Source: Clostridium pasteurianum DSM 525 = ATCC 6013 (GTDB taxonomy: Bacteria; Bacillota; Clostridia; Clostridiales; Clostridiaceae). From it: a stretch of DNA of 64,000 nucleotides. The stretch spans positions 2,634,384 to 2,698,383 of the forward strand of contig NZ_CP009268.1 in the NCBI RefSeq assembly GCF_000807255.1, read 5' to 3'. Shown here one piece after another: positions 26,755 to 36,671 of this stretch (positions are counted from its first letter, which is position 1; every line of letters begins with the position of its first letter). The notes under the pieces were generated by a model. That model saw nothing but the letters and a program-made list of their open reading frames with translations. It did no database searches and was not told the DNA's origin. The position numbers and the translations under genes were made by a program.

Positions 26755-28670
26755 AAAAGAAGGGGCTGTCGCACTAAATAATTAGTGCGACAGCTTTTTT
26801 GCATAAAAATAAATCTCCCACTCGGAAGAGTGAAAGATTTATAGTAAAATTAACATATGACAAAATACATTAATTTACACAAAAATTATACTTTAAATCA
26901 TGAAAATTATCAATTAAAACTTCCACTAAATACGGAATACATGATTCCAGATAATGATTCGGTGCGTTTGCTAAGTCAGTTTGTAGAGGAGATGGATTTA
27001 ACAGATTTATATTTGACTTATTCCCGATTAAGGGAAAATCAGGCTACGCCTCGTCAGATGCTGAAGATTGTACTTTATTCTTACATGAATCATATATATT
27101 CTTCTAGGCAAATGGAAACCTCCTGCAAAAGAGATGTAAATTTCATGTACCTTTTAGAGGGTTCACCAGTACCAGATCATTATACCTTTGCAAGATTTCG
27201 TAGTATTCATTTTGCTCCGTGTTCAGAAATAATAATGGCTGAAATGACAAATTTTCTTTATGAAATTGGAGAAGTACTAGGGGATACTATATTTATTGAT
27301 GGTACCAAAATAGAAGCTTGTGCAAATAAATATACTTTCGTTTGGAAAAAAGCAGTATCAAAAAATTTGGATAGACTACTTTGCAAATTAGCTGAGTTTG
27401 TGTCTGAATGTGAAGAACTGTATGGAATAAAAGTTGTATATGAAGATATAGTAAAAGTAAAGCACATAAAGAAGCTACGCAAGAAACTTTACGCCTTGAA
27501 GCATGAAGAAAATATACAATTTGTACATGGACCTGGTAAAAGAAAAACTCTAATTCAACGTTCTATCGAGAAGCTTGAGTTATATCTTAATAAACTTAAA
27601 GAATATACACAGAAAATCCATACCTGCGGTAAGCGTAATAGCTATTCCAAGACAGATAAAGATGCAACTTTTATGAGGATGAAAGAAGATGCTATGAAAA
27701 ATGGTCAGTTAAAACCTGCTTACAATGTGCAGCATGGAGTTGATTCTGAATATATAGTGTGGCTTACTGTAGGTGATCAACCTGCGGACACCACAACGTT
27801 GATTCCATTTTTAAAAAGCATGGAAAACTTCTTGTATTTTAGATATTTAAAAATAACTGCAGACTCAGGCTATGAGAGTGAAGAAAATTATGTTTATATT
27901 AAAGAAAATGGATAGTTATCATATATTAAGCCAACAAGTTATGAAATATCGAAAACAAGAAAATATAAAAATGATATAAGCAGAATCGAAAACATGGATT
28001 ATACCGAATTGGGTGATTATTATACTTGCAAAAATAATAAGAAGCTAACAGTAAATAAAATAGTAAAAAGAAAAAGTAAGACTGGTTATATAAGCGAAAA
28101 AACAATATACACTTCTGAGGATTGCAGTAACTGTGAGCATAAGAGCAAATGCGTAAAAGGGCATAACTGTAAAACGCCATTAGAAGAAAGAGTTAAAAAT
28201 CTTGAAACTTTAAAGCTATTCAATATGCTTCGCAAAGAAAATCTTGAAAGAATTGTAAGTGAAGAAGGCTGCGAGTTAAGAATGAATCGAAGTATTCAGG
28301 CAGAAGGCTCTTTTGCAGAGATAAAACAGGATATGGGATTTCGTAGATATCTAAGTAAAGGTAAAAAGAATGTTTTGGCGGAAAGTATTCTGTTAGCTAT
28401 GGCACATAATATAAATAAGCTACATAATAAAATTCAGTCAGATAGAACTGGAACACATCTTTTTTCACTTAAAAAGAGTGCATAATTTTTAAATTTTAAA
28501 AACTCTGTAAATCAAAAAAAGCCTTAATATCAAAGGCTTATTAAAGTGCACCATTTTTTAATTATCGAGCTTATTGGGTGTTAAAATATTATTAAATTTT
28601 CTATGAAGCACACAAAAAACGCTGCCGCGTTAGCATATTTTTTTGTGCTAATGCGACAGCCCCTTCTTTT
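26755..28670 (+). mobile_element. IS1182-type insertion sequence
   Basis: Perfect 19-bp terminal inverted repeats, AAAAGAAGGGGCTGTCGCA at 26755-26773 and its complement at 28652-28670, bound a single transposase frame. Each end also has a subterminal hairpin: GCTGTCGCACTAA / TTAGTGCGACAGC on the left and a GCTGCCGCGTTAGCA / TGCTAATGCGACAGC stem on the right. Each is followed by Ts reading inward, so each can stop transcription entering from outside. No target-site duplication could be assigned with certainty. The left hairpin also serves as a terminator for cadA. Confidence 0.85.
26857..28485 (+). pseudogene. IS1182-family transposase with an in-frame amber stop
   Basis: The product is a DDE transposase of the IS1182 group. 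The N-terminal DUF772 region (RQMLKIVLYSYMN) is followed by the catalytic IFIDGTKIEACANKY, and a Cys cluster and the C-terminal ILLAMAHNINKLHNK part lie past position 28000. A TAG at 27913-27915 stops the frame after about 352 codons, but the next 190 codons continue in the same frame with family-typical sequence. There is thus one nonsense change and no frameshift. Without suppression this copy should be inactive. Confidence 0.85.
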
Positions 28671-28712
28671 ATTTAATAATCTTTATAATATCCATCTTTG
28701 CATAAATAATTC

Positions 28713-30875
28713 TTATGACTTGATTTTTTTAAATTTAACTATAACTTTAAATAGATCACCATCAATATTAATATCAATTGACCCCTGTTCCAGTTCAACT
28801 ATACTTTTAGCTATAGCAAGACCAAGCCCTGATCCTTCAGTACTTCTTGAACTATCACCTCTTTTAAATCTTTCAAATATTTCCTCAGCATTAAAATCCA
28901 GCTCATAGGCGGATATATTTTTAATTGTAAATACTATGTTCTCTTCTTGTTCCTCTAAATTTATATATACCCTTGTATTGGGTTGAGAATATTTTAATGC
29001 ATTGTTTATCAAATTATCAAATACTCTCCAGGTTCTCTTTCCATCTAAATTTGAATACATTTTTTCTTTCGATATATTTATTTTAAATATCAGATTTGAT
29101 TCTTCAATTTTATGATTTAGCTCTCCTAAGGCTTGTTTTAACAGAGAAGTAATATCTATCCTTTCTATATTCATTTCAATATTACCGCTGGAAAGCTTTG
29201 AGGCTTCAAATAGATCCTCTATGAGCACCTTAATTCTTTGAGATTTCTTATCCAATATACTTATATAATTTATTCTCTCCTGCTCTGTTATATCCTCAAC
29301 CTTCAGTAAATCCACATAATTTATTATGGAGGTTAGAGGTGTCTTTAAGTCATGGGATACATTAGTTATAAGCTCTGATTTTAGTCGTTCACTTTTAACC
29401 TGATCTTCCACAGCCTTTTTAAAACCAAGTTTCATATTATTTATATTATTTGCCAGCTTTGCCATGGTACTTTTACCTGAAATGTCAATTTCGTAGTTAA
29501 GATTACCACTTGTTATTTTATCTGTTCCATGTGCTATTTTGCAAAATTTTACAAAAGTTCTCATAACATAAATAAATATAATTAATATGTAAATAATGCA
29601 AACAATAGCTATAAAAAAGCTACTAATTTGTTGTATAAACATATAAATACATATAACTATACCTATACTTAAAATAGAAACTATTTTAAGTATACTTTTC
29701 TTATATTCTAGCAAATATTTAATTGTTAACAAAATATGATTTACTATTATACCTTTTATTTCGTGTTTCAAATTATCCTTATTTTTTATTATCATAATTA
29801 TATCAATCAATATAATTGATAAAACTAAAACAAAACTTGAAAGTAATGTAAGTCTTAAAAAATGGACAATGTCTAAAGGCACATAAAAGAAATATAAATT
29901 TTCCATATAAAAAACTACTGCTAGAAACAAAATTAAAACAATAATTATTTTTAAGGTTAAAGGTATTCTTCTTGTAAATGAAAATATTTTTTTCGCTAAA
30001 CTTGTATTCTGTAAAAACTTCTTATTATAAAGAAGATACACAAATAGTGCTGCAATTATTAAAATTACCGCCAATAGCATAACCTGTTCATTCATAATTC
30101 TACTTCTAACTGAATTATAGTATTCATAGTCTTTATATATATAACTATTCTTATCAATATCCTTTGGAATTATTATATAGCTATTAAGATAACTATTATT
30201 AAAGAAATTATTTTTAGTTTCTTCTAAATCATTTGGAAAGTGCATTGAGTACAAGGCATTATCTTTAATATAATTTTCGACTTCGTCATCAGACAAGGCA
30301 GGATTCATATTAGTATATACTTCATTAGCTTTAAAATTTCTAATATAATATTTAATATAAGTATTTTTCATAAGACTAATTTTTATATTTTCATAGTCAT
30401 TAGTTTTCCATTTAATAATTTCATCCCGTATTTCATCATAAGTCTTTGAATTTTTATTTCTAATATCTTCTCTTTTCTTTGTCATCTCTTCATTTAGATT
30501 TTTTGCAGCATCATAATTTCCTCTATTTATAGCTTCCACTATAAGATTATAGTAATTGTTTGTAGCTTCCTGCTGAGCGTTCATTATATATCTTTCATTT
30601 AGTGATAATGCAGAATTCACCTCATTATCACTGACCTTTTCATTATCAGATTTATTATCAAAATCCTTGTAATCAAAATAAAAACTCATAAGATTTTTAG
30701 AAAAAACATCTAACTCATGAGTAAATCTATCACTGCTAAAATAGGGTTCACTTTTATAAAAACTTCTGTTTTTATACACATCTGATATTAAAAATAGTGA
30801 AAATGACAACAAATAAATTAATAGTACTAATGTGCCGCCTAACACATACTTATTATTTCTCAATTTTGTACCCAA
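28713..30875 (-). CDS. Membrane sensor histidine kinase with large extracytoplasmic and multi-helix sensor
   Basis: At 720 residues this is long for the family. An N-terminal helix (about 12-33) is followed by an extracellular domain of about 230 residues. A block of roughly six membrane helices (about 265-440) and a HAMP-like linker come next. The kinase core has the phosphoacceptor in NVSHDLKTPLTSI, N-box NLINNALKYS and G-box GSGLGLAIA. The phospho-donor partner would be the OmpR-type regulator just upstream, which overlaps it by about 20 bp. That regulator is frameshifted. The start is TTG 30875 or 30863. Confidence 0.85.
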   Translation of the reverse strand: MGTKLRNNKYVLGGTLVLLIYLLSFSLFLISDVYKNRSFYKSEPYFSSDRFTHELDVFSKNLMSFYFDYKDFDNKSDNEKVSDNEVNSALSLNERYIMNAQQEATNNYYNLIVEAINRGNYDAAKNLNEEMTKKREDIRNKNSKTYDEIRDEIIKWKTNDYENIKISLMKNTYIKYYIRNFKANEVYTNMNPALSDDEVENYIKDNALYSMHFPNDLEETKNNFFNNSYLNSYIIIPKDIDKNSYIYKDYEYYNSVRSRIMNEQVMLLAVILIIAALFVYLLYNKKFLQNTSLAKKIFSFTRRIPLTLKIIIVLILFLAVVFYMENLYFFYVPLDIVHFLRLTLLSSFVLVLSIILIDIIMIIKNKDNLKHEIKGIIVNHILLTIKYLLEYKKSILKIVSILSIGIVICIYMFIQQISSFFIAIVCIIYILIIFIYVMRTFVKFCKIAHGTDKITSGNLNYEIDISGKSTMAKLANNINNMKLGFKKAVEDQVKSERLKSELITNVSHDLKTPLTSIINYVDLLKVEDITEQERINYISILDKKSQRIKVLIEDLFEASKLSSGNIEMNIERIDITSLLKQALGELNHKIEESNLIFKINISKEKMYSNLDGKRTWRVFDNLINNALKYSQPNTRVYINLEEQEENIVFTIKNISAYELDFNAEEIFERFKRGDSSRSTEGSGLGLAIAKSIVELEQGSIDINIDGDLFKVIVKFKKIKS

Positions 30876-31544
30876 TACCCCACACCACCTTTAAATATTT
30901 TGGGTCCTTAGTGTTTATTTCTATTTTTTCTCTTATTCTTCTTATATGTACTGCCACAGTATTCTCAGCATTGTAGGAAGGCTCCTGCCAAACTCTTTCG
31001 TAAATTTGTTCAATGGAAAATACCCTGCCTCTGTTTTCCATGAGTAGCTCTAAAATTTTGTATTCAATAGGTGTAACACGCACATCTTTTCCTTCAACTT
31101 GTACAGCTTTTGAAGATTTATCTAGTACTAAACCTCTTACCACTATTTTATCTTCACTATTTTTATAATTACCAAGATTAATATATCTTCTAAGCTGAGA
31201 ACGTACTCTAGCTACTAATTCCATGGGATTAAAAGGCTTAGTTATATAATCATCAGCCCCTATATTAAGTCCTAATATTTTGTCAGTATCTTCAGACTTT
31301 GCAGATAATATTATAATTGGTATGTTCTTATTTTCTCTAATTTTAAAAGTGGCTTTTATACCGTCCATTTTTGGCATCATTATATCCATTATGATAAGAT
31401 GAATTTCCTCTTCTTCTAGAAGCATTAAAGCCTCTAAACCATCCTTTGCAGATATATATTTATATCTTCACTTTTCAGATAAATTTTTATGGCATCTCTT
31501 ATTTCCTGATCATCATCAACTATTAGTATATTATATTTTTTCAT
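30853..31544 (-). pseudogene. OmpR-family response regulator, frameshifted near the N-terminus
   Basis: An ATG at 31544 opens with MKKYNILIVDDDQEIRDAIK, the expected acidic start of a receiver domain, but this frame stops shortly after codon 26. The rest of the receiver (phospho-acceptor in IIMDIMMPKMDG, then SAKSEDT and TKPFNP) and the winged-helix output domain continue in another frame from about 31464. A single missing base near 31463-31466 explains this. A truncated product from 31425 would lack the acidic pocket. A sequencing error in this A/T run is the main alternative. Confidence 0.8.
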
Positions 31545-31702
31545 ACAGCTTCCCCTTTTCTTCTAGCAATATATTATATCATAACATCTTTAATCCCTCC
31601 TTTTCAGCCTGTAATTAGATTATAGAATATGAAATTTACAATATACTCAATAAGATTCTTACAAATTTCTTAAGAAAAGCTTTATTGAAATTTTAGATAT
31701 GC

Positions 31703-31731
31703 AAAAAAGGAGTGTTCCCAAAACACTCCTT
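31703..31731 (-). terminator. Terminator after the HepT-MntA operon
   Basis: Perfect arms AAGGAGTGTT / AACACTCCTT with a short loop are followed by Ts on the minus strand. The rest of 31545-31833 shows no gene. Confidence 0.8.
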
Positions 31732-31833
31732 GAATAGCATCATAATATCTGTACTAATATTTATACTTTAATTATCTTTTAAAATTACTTCTTATATAAA
31801 AGTTTTAATTTCTGAAAAATAGATTAACTTTTA

Positions 31834-32247
31834 TTATATGTATTCCACTACTATTTTTATAAAATCTTCTATATCATTTAAATTATTATTTATAATATCA
31901 TATACTAGTGCTCTATCTAGTTTTAAATAATCATGAACTAAAATGTTTCTAAATCCTGCCATATTACAAAGATTATTTTTCAACTTTTCATCAATTATTT
32001 TATTTTCATGTAACACTAAAAATATATCTTTGTTATTCTCTGGTCTTCTATATCTCATATCTGCTATAACATGATTTGCTATATCGAGAATACATTCTAT
32101 GCTTAAATGAAGAAATCTTTCTGCAGATCCATATATCAATGGATCATTAATATATGTTTTCCTATCATATTTTGTTAAAGATTTAAGTATTCTCATATAT
32201 TCATTCAATTTATCTATCCTTGAAATCACAATTTCTCTTTTTACCAT
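31834..32247 (-). CDS. hepT: HepT-like HEPN ribonuclease toxin (type VII TA)
   Basis: This 137-residue, all-helical DUF86/HEPN protein has the catalytic RX4HXY motif as Arg100, His105 and Tyr107 in RNILVHDY. In characterised pairs, HepT cleaves RNA until the partner nucleotidyltransferase adds AMP units to the Tyr of this motif. The partner mntA lies 5 bp upstream in the same operon. The motif is intact, so the toxin is probably functional. A terminator follows at 31703. Confidence 0.88.
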   Translation of the reverse strand: MVKREIVISRIDKLNEYMRILKSLTKYDRKTYINDPLIYGSAERFLHLSIECILDIANHVIADMRYRRPENNKDIFLVLHENKIIDEKLKNNLCNMAGFRNILVHDYLKLDRALVYDIINNNLNDIEDFIKIVVEYI

Positions 32248-32252
32248 AAATT

Positions 32253-32678
32253 TTACCCTCTAAAATATTCCCCTTTTTTTATTTTTTCAATAATTACATT
32301 ATCGTATATATCGGAATAATATTTAAAATCAAAGTACTCTCTTAGAGATAAGGACTCAAAATCTCCTCTTTCATCATCATCCTTAATTACTATTCCATCA
32401 TGAATTATTTCATATTTTAATAGCAGTGAGGCATTGTTTAGTGAAACTATGTCTATATTCTTCTTAAAAAAAGATTTTCCTTCTTCTATAATCTCTCCTC
32501 TTATAAAAGCCTCTTCCAAATTTGTATAATTATTTTTAAAGTATACCGCTATATCTACATCACTATTTTTCGAAGCTTTTCCTGTTGCCTGTGATCCAAA
32601 AATATATGCAAATTTTATTGCGTATTTTTTATTTATATTAATGATAAAACGCTTGACTTCATCTATAATATTATTCAT
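32253..32678 (-). CDS. mntA: MntA-like nucleotidyltransferase antitoxin
   Basis: This 141-residue minimal nucleotidyltransferase has the GSX10DXD motif intact: Gly28, Ser29, Asp40 and Asp42 in GSQATGKASKNSDVD. It is the antitoxin of a MntA-HepT pair, which neutralises HepT by AMPylation. It is transcribed first and is followed closely by hepT. The start has GGTGGTGAT before the ATG. I see no other mobile-element features in this pair. Confidence 0.88.
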   Translation of the reverse strand: MNNIIDEVKRFIININKKYAIKFAYIFGSQATGKASKNSDVDIAVYFKNNYTNLEEAFIRGEIIEEGKSFFKKNIDIVSLNNASLLLKYEIIHDGIVIKDDDERGDFESLSLREYFDFKYYSDIYDNVIIEKIKKGEYFRG

Positions 32679-32991
32679 ATATAATCACCACCAAATTTGT
32701 TGTATATACATATTGTTATCCAAAGCTTATAATTAGATTTAGTAAAAGTACTATGCTAATTACTAATCTCATCCCTACTTAGGTTTACATTTACCTAATA
32801 ATACTATATCATATACATTTCTCTAATGAAATATAATAAGATTATTAATTTTCTAAATTACAGTTAACTCTTACAAAAAAATCACTGCATCAATTATAAA
32901 CTAATTACTGCATTGATTAGTTTGTAGCTTTTTAATTTTTTATCTTACTTTTAATCTCTTGTATAAATTGATTCTTTTCCATAACATAGTA

Positions 32992-33444
32992 TTATTTTAA
33001 CTGCCACATCTCATCAGCCTTAGAAAATAGTTGTTCTAAACCAGCTTTATGCTCTTCAAATTTTTGTATAACATATGTATCAGTTGTGTCTATTGGTTTC
33101 ATATTTTTATCCACATAGAGTTCATATGCTTCATTATCCTCTTGTATACTAAAACCATACTCATATCCACCTGATATCAATGGCCATATAATTAAAAGCT
33201 CACCTCTATTACTAGCTGATCTAGTTGATATTGCCAAATTCCCTGTATAATGTAAGTAATCTGGTTTTTTTACATGATAATTGTAACCATCTTTTAATAG
33301 AGAATGTACACCATCTCGATCTTTCGGTACAGCTTTTACAAATTTATTATATTTGATGGTTGTTATTAGAAACCAGCTAATATTTAGAGCTACAAATACT
33401 AATATGATAAATATAAAAATTCTTTTTCCAGTAATCTTCTTCAT
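32992..33444 (-). CDS. Membrane-anchored accessory protein of the lactococcin-972-type cluster
   Basis: This 150-residue protein has one N-terminal membrane helix (about 9-28) and an external domain of about 120 residues; I do not recognise the domain. Its start overlaps the ABC ATPase stop by four bases (ATGA), so it is translated with the transporter. Position and topology suggest an immunity or export accessory role, which is an inference. The 313 bases downstream (32679-32991) contain no gene, only a weak AAACTAAT / ATTAGTTT hairpin. Confidence 0.6.
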   Translation of the reverse strand: MKKITGKRIFIFIILVFVALNISWFLITTIKYNKFVKAVPKDRDGVHSLLKDGYNYHVKKPDYLHYTGNLAISTRSASNRGELLIIWPLISGGYEYGFSIQEDNEAYELYVDKNMKPIDTTDTYVIQKFEEHKAGLEQLFSKADEMWQLK

Positions 33445-34049
33445 AAATTCACCACTTTATTTCCTTGTTTTTTTATATTCTCATCATGGGTAACAAGTAT
33501 AATGGTTTTACCCTGTTTATTTAACTGTTTTAAAATATCAAGTACAGCTTCTGCATTCTTTTTATCAAGAGAACCTGTAGGCTCATCAGCCAATATAACA
33601 TCACACTTTTTTAGCATCAATCTAGCCAAAGCTACTCTTTGCTGCTCTCCTCCTGATAATGTATATATCTTTTTATTTAATTTGTCTTCTAAACCTATAA
33701 TACTCAAAGCATCTTCAATTGATAAATTTGTTTTGCAATCCTTACGAATTAATTTTAAGTTTTCTTTAACAGTCTTATTATCAACTAATGCAAAGTTTTG
33801 AAATAAAAAACCTATTTTTGTTCTGTAATAATTTAGATGATTCTTTTTATTTTTAATATCTATACCGTCAACTATTATTTTTCCATTATCAATTTTTTCA
33901 ATTGCACCAATCATATTTAATAAAGTTGTTTTTCCACAACCACTTGGTCCAGAAAATATAATAAAATCCCCATTTTCTATTGTTAAATTAAAATCTGAAA
34001 ATACTATTTTTTCATCAAATTTTTTATTTAAATTTTTTATTTCAATCAT
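33441..34049 (-). CDS. ABC transporter ATPase, lactococcin-972 bacteriocin group
   Basis: The 202-residue nucleotide-binding protein has Walker A SGPSGCGKTT, the Q-loop in FLFQNFALV, signature LSGGEQQRV, Walker B VILADEPTGSLD and the switch His in LVTHDE. Length and sequence fit the MacB/LolD-like subgroup that accompanies lactococcin 972-type bacteriocins. It overlaps the permease upstream and the anchored protein downstream by four bases each, forming a tightly coupled three-gene unit. Confidence 0.88.
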   Translation of the reverse strand: MIEIKNLNKKFDEKIVFSDFNLTIENGDFIIFSGPSGCGKTTLLNMIGAIEKIDNGKIIVDGIDIKNKKNHLNYYRTKIGFLFQNFALVDNKTVKENLKLIRKDCKTNLSIEDALSIIGLEDKLNKKIYTLSGGEQQRVALARLMLKKCDVILADEPTGSLDKKNAEAVLDILKQLNKQGKTIILVTHDENIKKQGNKVVNL

Positions 34050-36037
34050 AAATTTCCTCCTTTCAGTATGTTTTGAATTTTAGAATTTTCAATTTTATGT
34101 ATATAAAATGTAATAACAGATAGTTCTAATACTAAGATTCCTATTCCTCCAAAAGCTAAATAGTATACTTCTTCAGTTTTCAGTATTATAGCAACAATAA
34201 CAGCCATTATTATACTTGATATTGTAGTTATAATTGTCAACATAATAATTTTCCTATTTTTTTCTAAAATACTATATCCTAAGACTTTCTTAATAGAAAG
34301 CTCAATGGCATTCACTTCATACTCTAGTTTTATAATTGAGTTAATAATAATAAATTCCAATAGTAAAACTAAAATACTAAATACTAAATTAATATACAAA
34401 GCCTTTTTAGCTATAATCCACATATTCTCATATTTTTCCAACGAATTATTTTTTTCAATAAACTGCTCTTCTAAATTATGGTCTACTATAAATTTGTTAA
34501 ATTTATCAAATGCATCTTCTGATGATAGTTTATACATAACGTCTGCTAAATAATCTCCTTTTATTGAATCCTTATCACTACTCTGACTTCTAACTTGCTT
34601 ACCTGACATGTTATTATAAAGAATAACAGGGTTTTTAACTAAATCACTTCCATATATATAATCCTCGTCTATTCCAACAATATCTATATTATTATGGTAA
34701 TAAATCACACCATAATTGTAAACAAATTCAGTACCCTCTTTAGCTCGTATATCATTTTTTAGTAGATTAATAATGTCAGATTTATTTTTTGTTTTATCAG
34801 GTAATATAAAATAAAAATCTTTATCTAAATTAACATTGTTAATTTCATCTATCTTACTTGATAAATAAGCACGAGCATTTCTATTAGCTGAAATACCTTT
34901 TATACCTAAAAAATCCGAGATATTTTTTACTGAAGTTACGTGAAACTCTTCAAAGAATTCTCTATAAAATTCTGCATCTGCACTTGCAGATTTATCAAAA
35001 ACCCTATTATCAATAATGCCATTACTGTTTTCAATTTGCTTATACACAAACTCAATATAGTAATAATCTGAGTGGGCATCAAAAAAAGATTTTTGTTTAT
35101 AAAAACTATAAGATTGAGAAATTAAGGCTATATTACTAGATATTATAAAAATGGTAATAATAGTTGTCACTAATTTTAAAACATAATTAAGTGCTAACAA
35201 ATTTTTAGAACTTCTGCTGTTAGAAAAAACTTCTTTTACATCATAAAAATATAAATTTAAATACAATAAACTGTTGATACCTAATAAAATAATAAATGCT
35301 ATAATTGAAATTTTAAAATGAAACAATATGTAAGTATATCTTGATAAAATAGATAGTATTATTACAAAAGTTATTATGAATACTAGAGAATCTAAGAGAA
35401 CATTTTCTAAGATAATCTTACTTATTCTTTCTCCCATAGAGATCCTAACAACATTTTCTTTTTTTTGCTTGATAGCATCATAGTAAGACAATAATAAAAT
35501 AATACTAATGATAAGTAGCCATATAGCCATTGTATTATTTCTTGATTCCTTATCAGCATAGCCTTGTTTAGGATGATTGCCTGCATATTTATCAATTAAA
35601 TCCATCTTAAATTTATTAACTTGTTCCTTACTGCCAATAACATAATAATCATGTTGACTTTTAATATTAGGTATACTCTGAATATTATTAAATTTAAAAT
35701 TAGCATTCCCTAAAAAAAGACTTCTGTATTTTCTTCCAAATATATTTGAAATTTCGTTTATATGTTTTTCAGCTCCTGGGGTACAATAAATATCGTATTC
35801 AGTAAGAGAAATAGATGGATGAGACCTTATGAATGTAAATACCTGAACTCTATTTTTATTTGATGAATCAACTATATCAGCAATCATTTCTTCACTGGTT
35901 GTATTCCCTTGTAAATATAATGTAGTATTATTGTATTGAGTATAAAAATTATCTAAATAAAAAACATGGCTTTCCCCTATAATTAAAAAACCTATAAAAA
36001 TAATGAAAAAACTGATAATAAACTTAATTTTTTTCAA
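34046..36037 (-). CDS. Bacteriocin-associated integral membrane protein (ABC permease, DUF1430-like)
   Basis: This protein of about 663 residues has an N-terminal helix, a large external domain, and further helices near residues 170-290 and 545-650. This is the layout of the membrane proteins found beside lactococcin-972-type bacteriocins, thought to serve export or immunity. The start is TTG 36037, because GGAGGG lies at the correct distance before it; an upstream in-frame ATG at 36067 would place that ribosome site inside the gene. It lies directly downstream of the bacteriocin-like gene. Confidence 0.8.
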   Translation of the reverse strand: MKKIKFIISFFIIFIGFLIIGESHVFYLDNFYTQYNNTTLYLQGNTTSEEMIADIVDSSNKNRVQVFTFIRSHPSISLTEYDIYCTPGAEKHINEISNIFGRKYRSLFLGNANFKFNNIQSIPNIKSQHDYYVIGSKEQVNKFKMDLIDKYAGNHPKQGYADKESRNNTMAIWLLIISIILLLSYYDAIKQKKENVVRISMGERISKIILENVLLDSLVFIITFVIILSILSRYTYILFHFKISIIAFIILLGINSLLYLNLYFYDVKEVFSNSRSSKNLLALNYVLKLVTTIITIFIISSNIALISQSYSFYKQKSFFDAHSDYYYIEFVYKQIENSNGIIDNRVFDKSASADAEFYREFFEEFHVTSVKNISDFLGIKGISANRNARAYLSSKIDEINNVNLDKDFYFILPDKTKNKSDIINLLKNDIRAKEGTEFVYNYGVIYYHNNIDIVGIDEDYIYGSDLVKNPVILYNNMSGKQVRSQSSDKDSIKGDYLADVMYKLSSEDAFDKFNKFIVDHNLEEQFIEKNNSLEKYENMWIIAKKALYINLVFSILVLLLEFIIINSIIKLEYEVNAIELSIKKVLGYSILEKNRKIIMLTIITTISSIIMAVIVAIILKTEEVYYLAFGGIGILVLELSVITFYIHKIENSKIQNILKGGNL

Positions 36038-36094
36038 AAAAAAACCCTCCGGATCTTTAATTATCATTATGGATAATGATTATAATAATATATT

Positions 36095-36137
36095 ATTTTA
36101 CCATTAATATCATATACGTGAATACTAATGGTAAAAT
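36095..36137 (-). terminator. Hairpin between the bacteriocin-like gene and its transporter
   Basis: Arms ATTTTACCATTA / TAATGGTAAAAT enclose a 19-base loop. No long T-run follows on the minus strand, so partial termination or mRNA processing, giving more peptide than transporter, is more likely than a full stop. Confidence 0.5.
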
Positions 36138-36182
36138 TTTAAAAATTTAATACTTATCAATAAACATAGTGATATATTACTA

Positions 36183-36527
36183 CTAATATATTATTCCATA
36201 ATTTACTGCTGAACTTTTATGTGTAATCTCGATTTTCGCCCAGCTATTAGGACCTGCACTATCTCTACCAGATCCACCACCTCCATTTGAAACTGCTGCA
36301 TCATGCTGGTAGTCATAATGAATTGCATGTACATAATCTTCATTTATCCAAGATGTGTTATATCCATATATATATTTATACCTAGAACTAGTTACAGAAG
36401 CTTCCCAATCATTATTAAAGCTATGTCCTGCACTAGTTACCATATCAGTAGTAGCTTTGGCATTTGTATATGGAACAAGTATTGCTAAAAGAGCTAAAAC
36501 AGCAATTATTTTTTTTGATTTTTTCAT
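36183..36527 (-). CDS. Lactococcin-972-family bacteriocin precursor (putative)
   Basis: This 114-residue secreted peptide has a classic signal peptide (KKSKK, hydrophobic core, AKA cleavage site after residue 25). The predicted mature part of about 89 residues is rich in Ser, Tyr, Gly and Asn, with no Cys and a SNGGGGSGRDSAG segment. The layout and the neighbouring DUF1430-type permease and ATPase match lactococcin 972 clusters; that bacteriocin blocks septum formation through lipid II. Sequence similarity is weak, so the call rests partly on context. A 145-base leader carries a LytTR-type operator at 36679-36708, so agr control is likely. Confidence 0.65.
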   Translation of the reverse strand: MKKSKKIIAVLALLAILVPYTNAKATTDMVTSAGHSFNNDWEASVTSSRYKYIYGYNTSWINEDYVHAIHYDYQHDAAVSNGGGGSGRDSAGPNSWAKIEITHKSSAVNYGIIY

Positions 36528-36671
36528 ATAAAATTTCCTCCATAAATTAATATTTTGCTAATTTAATATGACAAAATAACTGTACAATCAAATTTTTGGA
36601 TTTCAAAATATTTTGTATAGATACGTACCTTACACATTTATTCTTACATAAAGTTCACTAAATTTAAACCT

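Noticed and set aside
32880-32950. Hairpin after the bacteriocin transport unit as a proper terminator
   Set aside because: The AAACTAAT / ATTAGTTT stem lacks an adjacent T-run; direct repeats of ACTGCAT confuse the fold, so I do not list it as a separate feature.
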